This document shows, piece by piece, positions 10,322-19,990 of a stretch of DNA of 64,000 nucleotides. Below the pieces are notes generated by a model that had not been told where the DNA came from, searched no databases, and worked only from the letters and a program-made list of their open reading frames with translations. Within the stretch, counting starts at the first letter, position 1, and every line of letters begins with the position of its first letter. The translations under genes and the position numbers were made by a program. This stretch comes from an uncultured Psychroserpens sp. (GTDB lineage Bacteria > Bacteroidota > Bacteroidia > Flavobacteriales > Flavobacteriaceae), in contig CANKZZ010000002.1 in the NCBI GenBank assembly GCA_947488655.1, forward strand, positions 1 to 64,000, read 5' to 3'.

Positions 10322-10939
10322 ATGTCTCTAAAAAAAGCCACTATTTTAATAGTAATTATCCTGCTTATAGATCAAATAAGTAAATTTTATATCAAAACAA
10401 ATTTTGCGCTTAATGAGAAGCTAGAAGTTTTTAGTTGGTTTCAAATTGCGTTTGTAGAAAATGAAGGTATGGCTTGGGGAACAAAAATTAGTGATTTTGT
10501 CTCTTTCATATCAGACAGGACAGCAAAGGTATGCTTAACCATTTTTAGAATTATAGCAGTTGTTGGTATAGGTTATTGGTTGAGAAAGTCTATAAAAGAT
10601 AAAAGTTCTAAAACCTTAATTTTTGCTATTTCATTAATCTTAGCAGGTGCATTAGGCAATATTATAGATTCTGTTTTTTACGGGATAATTTTTGACTCAA
10701 GTTCAGGACAAGTTGCAACGTTTTTACCAGAGCAAGGTTATGACACGATATTTCATGGCAAAGTAGTAGATATGCTTCATTTTCCAATGTGGAGTGGTGT
10801 ATTACCAAGCTGGATACCATTTTATGGCGGACAATACTTTACCTTCTTTGATCCTGTTTTTAACATTGCAGATATGGCAATTAGTACAGGTATTGGTATT
10901 TTAATTTTCTTTAATAAAAGAGCATTTAAAACCAGCTAG
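10322..10939 (+). CDS. lspA: Lipoprotein signal peptidase (signal peptidase II)
   Basis: 205 residues and four predicted membrane segments. It cleaves signal peptides of lipidated prolipoproteins at the inner membrane, which suits the many lipoproteins in this window. Visible motifs are DQISKFY near the N-terminus, NEGMAWG (family N-x-G-x-AF/W box), and the two catalytic Asp boxes GNIIDS (about residue 118) and FNIADMAIS (about 183). It is longer than the ~160-residue E. coli enzyme because of an insertion between the first Asp box and VVDMLHF. The gene ends tail to tail with the receiver gene, sharing a CTAG. Confidence 0.95.
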   Translation: MSLKKATILIVIILLIDQISKFYIKTNFALNEKLEVFSWFQIAFVENEGMAWGTKISDFVSFISDRTAKVCLTIFRIIAVVGIGYWLRKSIKDKSSKTLIFAISLILAGALGNIIDSVFYGIIFDSSSGQVATFLPEQGYDTIFHGKVVDMLHFPMWSGVLPSWIPFYGGQYFTFFDPVFNIADMAISTGIGILIFFNKRAFKTS

Positions 10940-11346
10940 GCAGTTCTAGAAAATACAGCTTCTAAATCATCTATGTTAACAGGTTTAACTAAGTAATTTT
11001 GTACAGTACTCAATGACTTAGCCTTATCTATATCTGTGACATTTATAGAAGAGCTAACCACATAAAGTGTAATTCGTTTATCAAATTTATTTTGAATTTT
11101 TGTGAAGCGTTCAATAAATTCCCAGCCATCCATTATTGGCATATTAATATCTAATAAAATAATTTCAGGAATTCCTTTTTGATTCAAATTTTGCAACAAA
11201 GCTTCAAAATAATCAATACCATCTTTTCCATCTTTAAAAACTAGCAAATTATCACAAAGCTTTTTAGTCTCTATTATTTTTTTAACCAAGTTTACATAGA
11301 TATTATCATCATCAATAATACATGCCACTTTAATTTTGTTATTCAT
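10936..11346 (-). CDS. Single-domain response regulator (CheY-like receiver)
   Basis: 136 residues, receiver domain only. The acidic pocket (D12, D13, D14), phospho-acceptor D66 in LLDINMPIMDGW, the Ser/Thr switch region (S98-S100) and the invariant K121 in LVKPV are all visible. There is no DNA-binding output domain, so it must act through protein contacts or as a phosphate shuttle. It follows the PAS histidine kinase gene by 5 bases on the same strand, so the kinase is its likely partner. Confidence 0.93.
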   Translation of the reverse strand: MNNKIKVACIIDDDNIYVNLVKKIIETKKLCDNLLVFKDGKDGIDYFEALLQNLNQKGIPEIILLDINMPIMDGWEFIERFTKIQNKFDKRITLYVVSSSINVTDIDKAKSLSTVQNYLVKPVNIDDLEAVFSRTA

Positions 11347-11351
11347 AGGTG

Positions 11352-12803
11352 CTAAAATTTTATTGTAAAAACGGTTCCTTTATTTACTTCACTGTCAACT
11401 AGTATTTCTCCATTAAGCGATTCTATTTGGTTTTTGGTTATAAAAAGCCCAATCCCAACAGCATCCTTATTAAGATGAAATGTTTTATACATGCCAAAAA
11501 TTTTGTCGCCAAATTTATCTAAGTCTATACCAATACCGTTATCACTAATTTCTAAAATTAAGCGATCATTATTTCTATAATTTAATGAAGTTTTAAAATT
11601 GATAATTGGGTCGCGGTCTGGATGCTTGTATTTTATAGCATTGGTTAAAATATTTAAAATAATACTTTCCATATAAGCAGGTATGTAAGACACAATATCT
11701 CCTGCCTTAAAATCTGTATTTATGGTTACATTGTTTGTTGTAATTATTTGACCTATTGACTTGCAAACCTGGTCTAAAGTTGCACTTATACTAACATCCT
11801 CTTTGTGTTGCTGACAGTTAGTTTGTATCGTTACAACCTCATTTAAATGTCCTATAGTTTTGTTTAAACTAGAAGAAACTTCTTTTATAGTACTTAGCAT
11901 CATTAATTGTTCTGCTGGGTTGTCAATAGATTCTATATATTGAACAATTAATTCTAAATTACTACTATGAGATCTTAAGTTATGAGAAACAATATGAGCA
12001 AAATTAAATAATCTTGAGTTTTGAGATGCGACAATCTCTGATGTTCGTTTTAAATTAATCTCCTTTGTTTTGACGCTATCTATATTTTGAAAAACCCCTC
12101 TCATACCAATAATTTCTCTACCCTCATTATAAACGGGTTTGCCAATGGCTCTAGCCCAAAACCTTTTATTTGTAGATTTTATCATAATAATCTCTAAATC
12201 AAAAGGGGTACCAGATATTGCACAGTTTAAAAATGCATTAGTTGCTATAGCATGATGCTCTTTGGCATATAATGTTAAAGCCATACGTAATGATGGTATA
12301 AAATCTTCTGGATAGTCTAAAATTTTTCTAGTAATTTGATCCCAATAACTTCTTTTGTTTTCAAAATCTATATACCAACTTCCTGTTGAGGTCATTGAGG
12401 CGGTCTCTAGATAATAATAATCGTCTTTTACTTTAGGATGTGTTTTTATTTTAGCCTTAAAAAAATAAATTGCTTTAGCATTTGGCTTAAGGCTTAATGT
12501 AAGTTCCTCGTTGGTTTTACAAATAAACTCCTCATAGTCTCCTTTACTATTTAACAATAATATATTTTGTTTAAAATGCACATCATGTCTTACGAGATTG
12601 TAAAAATTATCTCTAAATGTAGAAGCATGATTTTTATGTATAATTTTACTTAAAAAAAACTCTAGATTTATATCTATTTGAGAGATGTCGTAGCCTAGTT
12701 TGCTAATAAACGCTTGCGACCAAAAACTGGTATTATTATGTAATTCCCAATAGCAAATCTCGCTGTTAGGCATAACAAATTTTTCTAATGTAGATTCAGA
12801 CAT
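11352..12803 (-). CDS. PAS-domain sensor histidine kinase (soluble)
   Basis: 483 residues without signal peptide or membrane segments, so it probably senses in the cytoplasm. The N-terminal ~250 residues hold PAS/PAC-like domains (for example WYIDFENKRSYWD, then RGVFQNID). The phospho-acceptor His sits in AHIVSHNLRSH near residue 270, and the ATPase core has an N box (ILTNAIKYKHP), G1 (ISDNGIGIDL) and G2 (GIGLFI). It forms a two-gene unit with the downstream receiver protein. The signal sensed cannot be predicted. Confidence 0.92.
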   Translation of the reverse strand: MSESTLEKFVMPNSEICYWELHNNTSFWSQAFISKLGYDISQIDINLEFFLSKIIHKNHASTFRDNFYNLVRHDVHFKQNILLLNSKGDYEEFICKTNEELTLSLKPNAKAIYFFKAKIKTHPKVKDDYYYLETASMTSTGSWYIDFENKRSYWDQITRKILDYPEDFIPSLRMALTLYAKEHHAIATNAFLNCAISGTPFDLEIIMIKSTNKRFWARAIGKPVYNEGREIIGMRGVFQNIDSVKTKEINLKRTSEIVASQNSRLFNFAHIVSHNLRSHSSNLELIVQYIESIDNPAEQLMMLSTIKEVSSSLNKTIGHLNEVVTIQTNCQQHKEDVSISATLDQVCKSIGQIITTNNVTINTDFKAGDIVSYIPAYMESIILNILTNAIKYKHPDRDPIINFKTSLNYRNNDRLILEISDNGIGIDLDKFGDKIFGMYKTFHLNKDAVGIGLFITKNQIESLNGEILVDSEVNKGTVFTIKF

Positions 12804-12906
12804 TTTATGTAGGTTATAATAAAATTGCTAATAGTTTGAGGGACAACTACTTTGCAATATAGTAAAAAAATGTATTTAATCTAATTTATTTGCGTTTTAC
12901 CGATAT

Positions 12907-13479
12907 TTATTTACTTCGGAAATTGTAAATCTTGTTAGGAGTAACACAGTAATCTAATTGTATATCTAAAGGATTTATATCTTTAATTTCATTGACTGCC
13001 TCAAAAAAGGCTAAACCAATTTTTAGAGTATGAGGCTTACAGCCTGCCAAAAACTTGTCATAAAATCCTTTGCCATATCCAACTCTGTTACCTTTTTCAT
13101 CAAAAGCTAATAAGGGTATAAAAACTACTTCAATTTGTTGGGAATCAATTGGTATGCCATTTACAGGTTCAGGAATATTCCAAGCATTTTTTTTAATTTT
13201 TGTACTGTCGGTTAGTAAGTAGTGAGACATTTCTCGAGTTGAGAAATTGCTCTTAGAGATAATGATATTTTTATCTTTTCCGGAGAGAATATTTAATATG
13301 TAATCTGTATTAATTTCTTTATGTTCTACTATAGATAAGAAGAGATGATAATATTCAAATTCCCAAATAGGAAGTCTTAATAATTGATTAGCAATACTGA
13401 GGCTAAAATCTTCTAACGCGTCCTCAGATAGAGCCTTTCGCAGAATTTTGTGATGTTTTCTAATTTCAGCTTTTGTCAT
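12907..13479 (-). CDS. 5-formyltetrahydrofolate cyclo-ligase
   Basis: 190 residues, the usual size. It uses ATP to convert 5-formyl-THF to 5,10-methenyl-THF, recovering folate from a dead-end form. The N-terminal basic MTKAEIRKHHKILRK and the family box RVGYGKGFYDKFL (about 140-152) are clear. It overlaps the aspartoacylase-like gene by 14 bases and is the last gene of the RimB-like/RimK operon. A link between folate salvage and protein glutamylation is not established; the overlap may just reflect operon packing. Confidence 0.92.
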   Translation of the reverse strand: MTKAEIRKHHKILRKALSEDALEDFSLSIANQLLRLPIWEFEYYHLFLSIVEHKEINTDYILNILSGKDKNIIISKSNFSTREMSHYLLTDSTKIKKNAWNIPEPVNGIPIDSQQIEVVFIPLLAFDEKGNRVGYGKGFYDKFLAGCKPHTLKIGLAFFEAVNEIKDINPLDIQLDYCVTPNKIYNFRSK

Positions 13480-14443
13480 TATTTACAGCAGTTGAAATGT
13501 GAAAAATAGCATCTCCTTGATAGATAATTGGAGATTCGTTAACATTAAAAATATAGCCTGCGTTAGGAGCTTTCACAAAATGATTAAAACTACCATAAGG
13601 ATCTGTAATATTACCAATAACATCATTTTTATTTACAAACGCATTTATTGAAACAGTTGCCTTAAACATCCCAGAAAATTTAGCTCTTAACCACTTACTT
13701 TCTTCAATTATAATAGCTTGGGTTTTAGGTTTAGAAACTTTAAATTTTCTATTTAACATCCCTAAATGATGTAAAACACGTTTGGCACCATTAACTCCAG
13801 TATTAGTTACTGTACTATGTATATTAAAAGATTTACCGCCTTCAAACAATAACATTGGTACGCCAGCTTTACTACATGCGTTTCTAAAAGATTTATTTAA
13901 GTTTTGCGAGTAATAGATAAAAGGAGCTCCAAAAACATGAGCTAATTCTATAAGTCTGTCGTCGTCTTTAACGATTCTAATTTGTGATGCATTAAAACGA
14001 TCTGCACCACCTGTATGAAAATCCATAGCAAAATCTACATGAGGAACTAATTCTTTCATTACAAAGTTGGCTACTCTACTTGCTAAAGAGCCATTAGCAC
14101 TTCCTGGGAAAACGCGGTTTAAATCTCTACCATCTGGAAATAAACGGTCCATGTTTAAAAACCCAAATACATTTATAACAGGAACACAAATAGTGGTTCC
14201 AATTTTAGGTTTATTAATACCTTTTGCAATAATCTGTCTAACTATTTCTACGCCATTTATTTCATCGCCATGAATACCTGCAGTAATTAAAACCGTTGGT
14301 CCAGGTTTTTTTGATCGTTCTATAATGATTGGGACTTCTAGTGTATTACGAGTATGAAGTTTTGCAACTTCAAAATTTACAGTTGCACTTTTGCCTAAAG
14401 CAATTTTTTCTCCTAAAATTTCTAAAACGTCTTTATTACTCAT
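13466..14443 (-). CDS. Succinylglutamate desuccinylase/aspartoacylase-family zinc enzyme
   Basis: 325 residues. The zinc site of the M14-like AstE/AspA superfamily is visible: GIHGDE with H58 and E61, and the third ligand H143 in DFHTGG. Members hydrolyse N-acyl amino acids or C-terminal amide/glutamyl bonds. The C-terminal ~90 residues are a barrel-sandwich-like beta domain (KAPNAGYIFNV). Its place directly after rimK suggests it acts on the glutamate tails RimK makes, or on a related acylated amino acid; that is inference. The start is the ATG 37 bases after the rimK stop. Confidence 0.88.
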   Translation of the reverse strand: MSNKDVLEILGEKIALGKSATVNFEVAKLHTRNTLEVPIIIERSKKPGPTVLITAGIHGDEINGVEIVRQIIAKGINKPKIGTTICVPVINVFGFLNMDRLFPDGRDLNRVFPGSANGSLASRVANFVMKELVPHVDFAMDFHTGGADRFNASQIRIVKDDDRLIELAHVFGAPFIYYSQNLNKSFRNACSKAGVPMLLFEGGKSFNIHSTVTNTGVNGAKRVLHHLGMLNRKFKVSKPKTQAIIIEESKWLRAKFSGMFKATVSINAFVNKNDVIGNITDPYGSFNHFVKAPNAGYIFNVNESPIIYQGDAIFHISTAVNNDKS

Positions 14444-14480
14444 TTGTAGACTATTTTTTTATTAGCTCTTACACCAAAAC

Positions 14481-15359
14481 TTATTTTTTAGTACTACGCT
14501 CTATAAATGTAATAATTGCTCTTGCAATATTTTTTCCAGTAGCACCTTCAATTCCTTCTAAACCTGGAGTAGAGTTAACTTCTAGCAGTAACGGTCCTCT
14601 TGCAGATTGTAGCATATCTACACCACATACAGGTAGTTTTAAAGCCTTTGCAGCATTCATAGCAAGCTTTAGCTCATCTGTATCTAATTTTATAATATTT
14701 GCACTACCACCTCGATGTAGATTAGATCTAAACTCACCTTCTTTGCCTTGTCTTTTCATTGCGCCAACAACTTGACCGTCAACAACTAAAGCTCTAATAT
14801 CTGCGCCTTTAGCCTCTTTAATAAATTCTTGTACAATCACTCTGGCTTGTAAACCATTAAATGCTTCTAAAACAGATTCTGCTGCATTTTTACTTTCGGC
14901 TAAAACAACACCTAAACCTTGAGTGCCTTCTAGAAGTTTAATAATTACAGGTGTACCTCCAACATGCTCAATTACTTCTTCGACATCGCGAGAATAATTT
15001 GTAAATACTGTTTTTGGCATTCCTATTCCTGCTTTACTTAAACGCTGTAAGCTTCGTAATTTATCTCGTGAGCGTTGTATAGCATCTGAAGTCGCTATTG
15101 TAAATACACCCATTTCTTCAAACTGTCTTACAACTGCACAACCATAAAAGGTTACAGAAGATCCAATTCTTGGTATAATAGCGTCTACATAATCTAAATA
15201 ACGATCTTTATAAAAAATTGTAGGTTTTTCTTTTTCAATGATGATATCACATTTAAGCGGATCAATGATTTCTACCTCATGACCTCTAGATTCGGCTTCT
15301 TTAATAAGGCGATCTGTAGAGTATAAATGGGCATTTCTGGATAAAATTACTATATTCAT
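14481..15359 (-). CDS. rimK: RimK-family ATP-grasp glutamate ligase
   Basis: 292 residues, close to E. coli RimK (300). It adds glutamate to the C-terminus of ribosomal protein S6 in characterised species, using ATP and a glutamyl-phosphate intermediate. Visible motifs are the N-terminal pre-ATP-grasp (MNIVILSRN), [12 protein letters not shown], the ATP-binding [14 protein letters not shown], and the metal/nucleotide box [15 protein letters not shown]. It overlaps the RimB-like gene by 4 bases (ATGA), so the two are translationally coupled. Whether S6 is the substrate here is not testable from this window. Confidence 0.92.
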   Translation of the reverse strand: MNIVILSRNAHLYSTDRLIKEAESRGHEVEIIDPLKCDIIIEKEKPTIFYKDRYLDYVDAIIPRIGSSVTFYGCAVVRQFEEMGVFTIATSDAIQRSRDKLRSLQRLSKAGIGMPKTVFTNYSRDVEEVIEHVGGTPVIIKLLEGTQGLGVVLAESKNAAESVLEAFNGLQARVIVQEFIKEAKGADIRALVVDGQVVGAMKRQGKEGEFRSNLHRGGSANIIKLDTDELKLAMNAAKALKLPVCGVDMLQSARGPLLLEVNSTPGLEGIEGATGKNIARAIITFIERSTKK

Positions 15360-15781
15360 GAGTTAGTATTATTAAAAGAGACGTTTTCTAGATTAACATC
15401 AACTAAAAACTTCTTGCTAAGAAATTGTCGTCCTATAAGCACAGGAAATTTCATATCATCTCTAGTGCTTAAAGTTAAGTTAATCTTATATGTTTTACCA
15501 AAGAATATGATGTCTGATTTGATTTTATAACGGTTTTCTTTAAACCCGTTGCTGCTTTTTACATCTGTAAGTGTATAGTTATCAAAAATAATATTCTCAC
15601 TTTTAAAGTTGGGATGCCCTTTACTTTCAAAAGTGCAAATTAATTTACCATCTTGTTCTGTAATTTTTGAGCAATGAATAGCCGATGTGTACGCACCAGT
15701 ATCTATTTTAACATCAACACTTTTTAAATTAAGTTTAGGAAAGTCTATTTTATCGATTCTCCCAATTATTTTTTTGGCCAT
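15356..15781 (-). CDS. RimB-like retropepsin-fold protease (ATP-dependent zinc protease family)
   Basis: 141 residues forming one retropepsin-like lobe. The active-site box is [12 protein letters not shown] with catalytic D27, and a second hydrophobic-Gly element ([10 protein letters not shown]) sits near residue 115. The family is annotated as ATP-dependent zinc protease, but the motif is that of aspartic proteases. In Pseudomonas a homologue encoded with rimK removes the glutamate residues RimK adds. The 4-base overlap with rimK supports the same ligase/protease pairing here. It is the first gene of a four-gene minus-strand operon. Confidence 0.85.
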   Translation of the reverse strand: MAKKIIGRIDKIDFPKLNLKSVDVKIDTGAYTSAIHCSKITEQDGKLICTFESKGHPNFKSENIIFDNYTLTDVKSSNGFKENRYKIKSDIIFFGKTYKINLTLSTRDDMKFPVLIGRQFLSKKFLVDVNLENVSFNNTNS

Positions 15782-15884
15782 TTATCTATTTTAAGAGGCG
15801 AAAGGTAAACAATATGTGTATCTAAAAAATAATTTTTATCTCTAATTTTTAACACATAAAAAATGAGTTTTAATTAGTAAATAC

Positions 15885-15892
15885 TAACTTTG
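15885..15892 (+). promoter_or_regulatory. uvrC: Probable -7 promoter element for uvrC (TAACTTTG)
   Basis: An exact TAnnTTTG match that ends 6 bases before the ATG at 15899. If used, the uvrC transcript would have a leader of only a few bases or none. The -33 position has no good TTTG. Confidence 0.4.
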
Positions 15893-15898
15893 ATAAAA

Positions 15899-17692
15899 AT
15901 GGATAAACCTTCACTAGACATACAATTAAAAACGTTACCACAAGAGCCTGGTGTGTATCAATATTTTGATGCCGATGATAAGTTAATTTACGTTGGTAAA
16001 GCCAAAAATTTAAAAAAAAGAGTAAGTTCTTACTTTACAAAAACTCATGATAATGGCAAAACACGTGTACTTGTAAAAAAGATTAGAAATATTAAGCATA
16101 TCGTTGTAGAGACAGAAACTGATGCGCTTTTACTAGAAAATAATCTTATAAAAAAATACAAGCCTCGTTATAATGTATTGCTTAAAGATGACAAATCTTA
16201 CCCATGGATTTGTATAAAAAACGAACGTTTTCCAAGAGTGTTTCCTACGCGACGTATTTTTAAAGATGGATCAGAGTATTATGGTCCATATACAAGTATG
16301 AAAACGGTTTGGACATTATTAGATTTAATTAAAGGTTTATATAGCTTACGTACTTGTAATTATAATCTTTCCGAAGAAAAAATAGAAGCAGGAAAATACA
16401 AAGTTTGTTTAGAGTACCATTTAGGTAATTGCAAAGGTCCTTGTGAAGATTTGCAAAGCGAAGAAGAGTATAATGCACACATTATCGCCATAAGAGAAAT
16501 TATTAAAGGTAATTTTAAAGACTCATTATCGCAGTTTAAAAGTCAAATGAAACGGTTGGCTCAAGATATGCAGTTTGAAGAAGCGCAACGCATTAAAGAA
16601 AAAATTCAGATTTTAGAGAATTATCAAGCAAAATCAACCATTGTTAATCCTAAAATTAGCAACGTAGATGTGTTTAGCATTATGAGTGATGAAAGTTACG
16701 CCTATGTTAATTTTTTACAATTATCCTACGGAAGTATAATTAGGTCGCACACCTTAGAAATTAAAAAGAAATTAGACGAAACTAATTTACAATTGTTAGA
16801 ATTGGCAATTACCGAAATTAGACAACGTTTTAACTCCTCATCAAGAGAAATTTATGTGCCTTTTAAGGTAGATTTGGGTAATGATGTAAAAGTTACAGTG
16901 CCAAAATTGGGTGACAAAAAGAAAATATTAGATTTATCTCTTCGGAATGCAAAATACTATCGTATGGAGCGTTTTAAACAAGTAAAAATTGTAGATCCAG
17001 ATCGTCATGCTAATAGAATTATGGCTCAAATGAAGGTAGATTTACGTTTACCCGAAGAACCAAGGCATATAGAGTGTTTTGATAATTCTAACATACAAGG
17101 AACCAATCCTGTGGCTGCTTGTGTGGTTTTTAAGGATGGCAAACCTAGTAAAAAGGATTATCGTCATTTTAATATAAAAACAGTAGTTGGACCAGATGAT
17201 TTTGCATCTATGGAAGAGGTGGTTTATCGTCGTTATAAAAGACTATTAGAAGAAGAAGAACCTCTACCGCAATTAATAATTATTGATGGAGGTAAAGGGC
17301 AATTATCATCGGCTCTAAAAAGTTTGGATGCTTTAGGACTTAGAAACACAATTGCAATAATTGGTATTGCTAAACGTTTGGAAGAATTATTCTATCCAGA
17401 TGATCCAATTCCCTTATATTTAGATAAAAAAAGCGAAACATTAAAGGTTATACAACATTTAAGAAATGAAGCCCATCGTTTTGGGATTGAGCATCATAGA
17501 AATAGACGTAGTAAACAGGCTTTAAATACAGAGTTAGAAACCATACCAGGAATTGGAGAGCAGACGGTTGTGGCTTTAATGAAAAAATTTAAGTCGGTTA
17601 AGCGTATTTCCGAAGCGAAAAAAGAAGATCTCGAGAAAGTTGTGGGCTTATCTCGAGCTCAAAAAATAATAGACTATTACAGTAAAAAGTGA
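15899..17692 (+). CDS. uvrC: Excinuclease ABC subunit C
   Basis: 597 residues. It makes both incisions around damaged bases during nucleotide excision repair with UvrA/UvrB. Domain order: GIY-YIG nuclease (GVYQYFDADDKLIYVGKAKN, ~12-90), a Cys-containing linker (CLEYHLGNCKGPC), the UvrB-interacting UVR motif (~200-235, FEEAQRIKEKI), the RNase H-like 3' nuclease with ECFDNSNIQG and IIDGGKGQL, and C-terminal helix-hairpin-helix (ETIPGIGEQT). I chose ATG 15899 (MDKPSLDIQ) over the in-frame TTG three codons upstream, because that TTG lies inside a likely -7 promoter element. It overlaps the patatin gene by 4 bases. Confidence 0.95.
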   Translation: MDKPSLDIQLKTLPQEPGVYQYFDADDKLIYVGKAKNLKKRVSSYFTKTHDNGKTRVLVKKIRNIKHIVVETETDALLLENNLIKKYKPRYNVLLKDDKSYPWICIKNERFPRVFPTRRIFKDGSEYYGPYTSMKTVWTLLDLIKGLYSLRTCNYNLSEEKIEAGKYKVCLEYHLGNCKGPCEDLQSEEEYNAHIIAIREIIKGNFKDSLSQFKSQMKRLAQDMQFEEAQRIKEKIQILENYQAKSTIVNPKISNVDVFSIMSDESYAYVNFLQLSYGSIIRSHTLEIKKKLDETNLQLLELAITEIRQRFNSSSREIYVPFKVDLGNDVKVTVPKLGDKKKILDLSLRNAKYYRMERFKQVKIVDPDRHANRIMAQMKVDLRLPEEPRHIECFDNSNIQGTNPVAACVVFKDGKPSKKDYRHFNIKTVVGPDDFASMEEVVYRRYKRLLEEEEPLPQLIIIDGGKGQLSSALKSLDALGLRNTIAIIGIAKRLEELFYPDDPIPLYLDKKSETLKVIQHLRNEAHRFGIEHHRNRRSKQALNTELETIPGIGEQTVVALMKKFKSVKRISEAKKEDLEKVVGLSRAQKIIDYYSKK

Positions 17693-19926
17693 AATACAAA
17701 ATCTTTTTAATATTAATACTAGCGTGCACTTTTACAATGCATGCACAATCTAATAGTAAGCCTAAAAAACCTAAGGTTGGATTAGTGTTGAGTGGTGGTG
17801 GAGCAAAAGGTTTTGCGCATATTGGTGTGCTAAAAGTTATTGATAGTCTTGGTATTAAAGTAGATTATGTTGCAGGCACTAGTATGGGAGCAATAATTGG
17901 TTCCTTATATGCCTCTGGGTACTCTGGCCAACAGCTAGACTCTATTTTTGCGAGTCTGGATTTTGATGCTGTAATAAATGACGATTTGCCGAGATCTTCT
18001 AAAACTATTTACGAACGCAATAATACAGAGAAGTACGGTGTGGTACTTCCGTTTAACCATTTTAAACTCAAATTACCTTCGGCTTTGTCGAGAGGTCAAA
18101 ACGTTTTTAATTTACTTACTAAACTCACTATGCATGTAAGTGAAGTGGATAAGTTTAAGGAGTTGCCAATTCCGTTTTTTTGCATTGCTACCAATGTAGA
18201 AACAGGTAAGCAAGTCATATTAGATTCTGGTAATTTACCACAGTGTATAACAGCTAGTGGTGCGTTTCCTTCATTGTTTCAGCCTGTAGCAATTGGTGAT
18301 GATTTGTTGATAGATGGTGGTGTTGTTAATAATTATCCTATAGATGAATTAAAAGCTAAAGGCATGGATATTATTATTGGTGTAGATGTACAAGATGACT
18401 TGGCAACTAGAGATGAAATGACATCTGCACCAGATGTATTATTGCAGATAAATAATTTTAGAACCATTAATGATATGATATTAAAGTCTAAAAAGACAGA
18501 TATCTATATTAAACCAGATATTAAAAATTTTACAGTTATTTCCTTTAGTGAAGGTAAAGACATTATTAAAAATGGTAAAATAGCTGCCTTAGAGCAAATA
18601 GAAGCCTTAAGTACATTACCCAAACAAAAGGTAGATAGAGAAAAGATACCACTTAACTTAAAGTCAAAAGATAGTATCACAATTAATGGAGCTTACATTA
18701 CAGGTAATAATCGGTACACACGATCTTACATTATGGGTAAATTAAAGCTCAAAGGAAGTGAAACGGTGAGTTATGAAGATTTTAATCAAGGTGTAAATAA
18801 CTTAATTGCGACTAACAACTTTGATTCATTTCAATATAATTTTAAGCCTTCAAAAAATAAAGAGGGTTATGATTTTGAGGCAAATGTTAGAGAAGCTAAA
18901 ATTACCACATTTTTAAAATTAGGTATACACTATGATGATGTTTATAAAAGTGCAGCTTTAGTAAATTTAACTAAAAAGAGGTTATTGTTTAATAATGATA
19001 TAGCATCATTAGATATTATTTTGGGAGATAATGTAAGGTATAATTTCGAATACTTAATCGATAAAGGTTTTTACTGGAGTGTTGGTTTACGCTCGCGTTA
19101 TAATCAATTTGAAAAAGGTATAAATAGTGAGTTGCTTTTAAATGAAGCACAAATTGCAGAAACAGGAATAAATAAGTTAGACGTTAAGTTGAGAGATCAA
19201 ACCAATCAATTTTATTTACAAACCTTATTTAGAAAAGATTTTGCGTTAAGTATTGGTGCAGAGCATAAACGATTAACGATTAAATCTGAAACGTTAGCAA
19301 TAGACGCTCAAACTGATGATTTTCAATTTGAGAATACCGATTATTTTAGTGTTTTTGGCACATTAAAACTAGACACATACAATAGTAAACATTACCCATC
19401 ATCTGGCGTTTATTTTAGCGGAGATTTGCATACCTATTTAATTGCTTCAAAATTTAATAACGATTTTGAACAGTTTTCTATAGCAAAAGCCGATATGGGA
19501 TACGCTTTTAGAGTTTCAAAAAAAATAAGTTTTAATTTAAAAACAGGAGGTGGTTTTAAATTTGGAGATAATTCTACCAGTACATTAGATTTTGCTTTGG
19601 GTGGTTATGGTAATAATTTCATAAATAATTTCATACCGTTTCTAGGTTATGATTATATATCTCTAACAGGAAATAGTTATGTAAAAGCCTATGCAAGCGC
19701 AGATTATGAGATTTTTAATAAAAACCACATTACATTAGAAGCTAATTGGGCAAATATTGATAATGATATTTTTGATTCGGGAGAATGGTTTACTCTGCCA
19801 GATTATAGAGGTTATGCTTTAGGTTATGGCGTTGAAACTTTCTTAGGTCCAATCCAAGCAAAATTTAGTTATTCTCCAGAGCAACGTGAAAGTGTATGGT
19901 ATTTTAATATCGGGTTTTGGTTTTAG
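17689..19926 (+). CDS. Patatin-like phospholipase fused to an outer-membrane beta-barrel
   Basis: 745 residues with signal peptide (ending near MHAQ, residue 20). The patatin domain (about 29-310) shows the oxyanion loop LSGGGAKGFAH, nucleophile S65 in GTSMG and the catalytic D209 in IDGGVVNNYP. It is followed by a POTRA-like segment (~330-400, INGAYITGNNRYT) and a BamA/Omp85-type barrel to the C-terminal aromatic residues (IGFWF). This resembles type Vd autotransporters such as PlpD, but in Bacteroidota the lipase is usually thought to stay attached; export was not tested here. It starts with GTG overlapping the uvrC stop (GTGA); the next ATG would remove the signal peptide. Confidence 0.92.
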   Translation: MKYKIFLILILACTFTMHAQSNSKPKKPKVGLVLSGGGAKGFAHIGVLKVIDSLGIKVDYVAGTSMGAIIGSLYASGYSGQQLDSIFASLDFDAVINDDLPRSSKTIYERNNTEKYGVVLPFNHFKLKLPSALSRGQNVFNLLTKLTMHVSEVDKFKELPIPFFCIATNVETGKQVILDSGNLPQCITASGAFPSLFQPVAIGDDLLIDGGVVNNYPIDELKAKGMDIIIGVDVQDDLATRDEMTSAPDVLLQINNFRTINDMILKSKKTDIYIKPDIKNFTVISFSEGKDIIKNGKIAALEQIEALSTLPKQKVDREKIPLNLKSKDSITINGAYITGNNRYTRSYIMGKLKLKGSETVSYEDFNQGVNNLIATNNFDSFQYNFKPSKNKEGYDFEANVREAKITTFLKLGIHYDDVYKSAALVNLTKKRLLFNNDIASLDIILGDNVRYNFEYLIDKGFYWSVGLRSRYNQFEKGINSELLLNEAQIAETGINKLDVKLRDQTNQFYLQTLFRKDFALSIGAEHKRLTIKSETLAIDAQTDDFQFENTDYFSVFGTLKLDTYNSKHYPSSGVYFSGDLHTYLIASKFNNDFEQFSIAKADMGYAFRVSKKISFNLKTGGGFKFGDNSTSTLDFALGGYGNNFINNFIPFLGYDYISLTGNSYVKAYASADYEIFNKNHITLEANWANIDNDIFDSGEWFTLPDYRGYALGYGVETFLGPIQAKFSYSPEQRESVWYFNIGFWF

Positions 19927-19990
19927 ATAAAAGCAGTAAAGAATAAATTACATACTGCTTATTATAGTATCTACTCTTCGATTGTTTTTA

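Noticed and set aside
14329-14775. Plus-strand open frame of 148 codons opposite rimK and the aspartoacylase-like gene
   Set aside because: It lies antisense to two well-supported genes, has low-complexity Leu/Phe/Ser content and no family features.
10936-15781. Two-component genes and RimK genes as one operon
   Set aside because: There is a gap of about 100 bases between the cyclo-ligase stop and the kinase start, and no functional link.
19931-19958. Terminator behind the patatin gene
   Set aside because: AAGCAGTA/TACTGCTT can pair, but the 14-nt loop is large and no T run follows directly.
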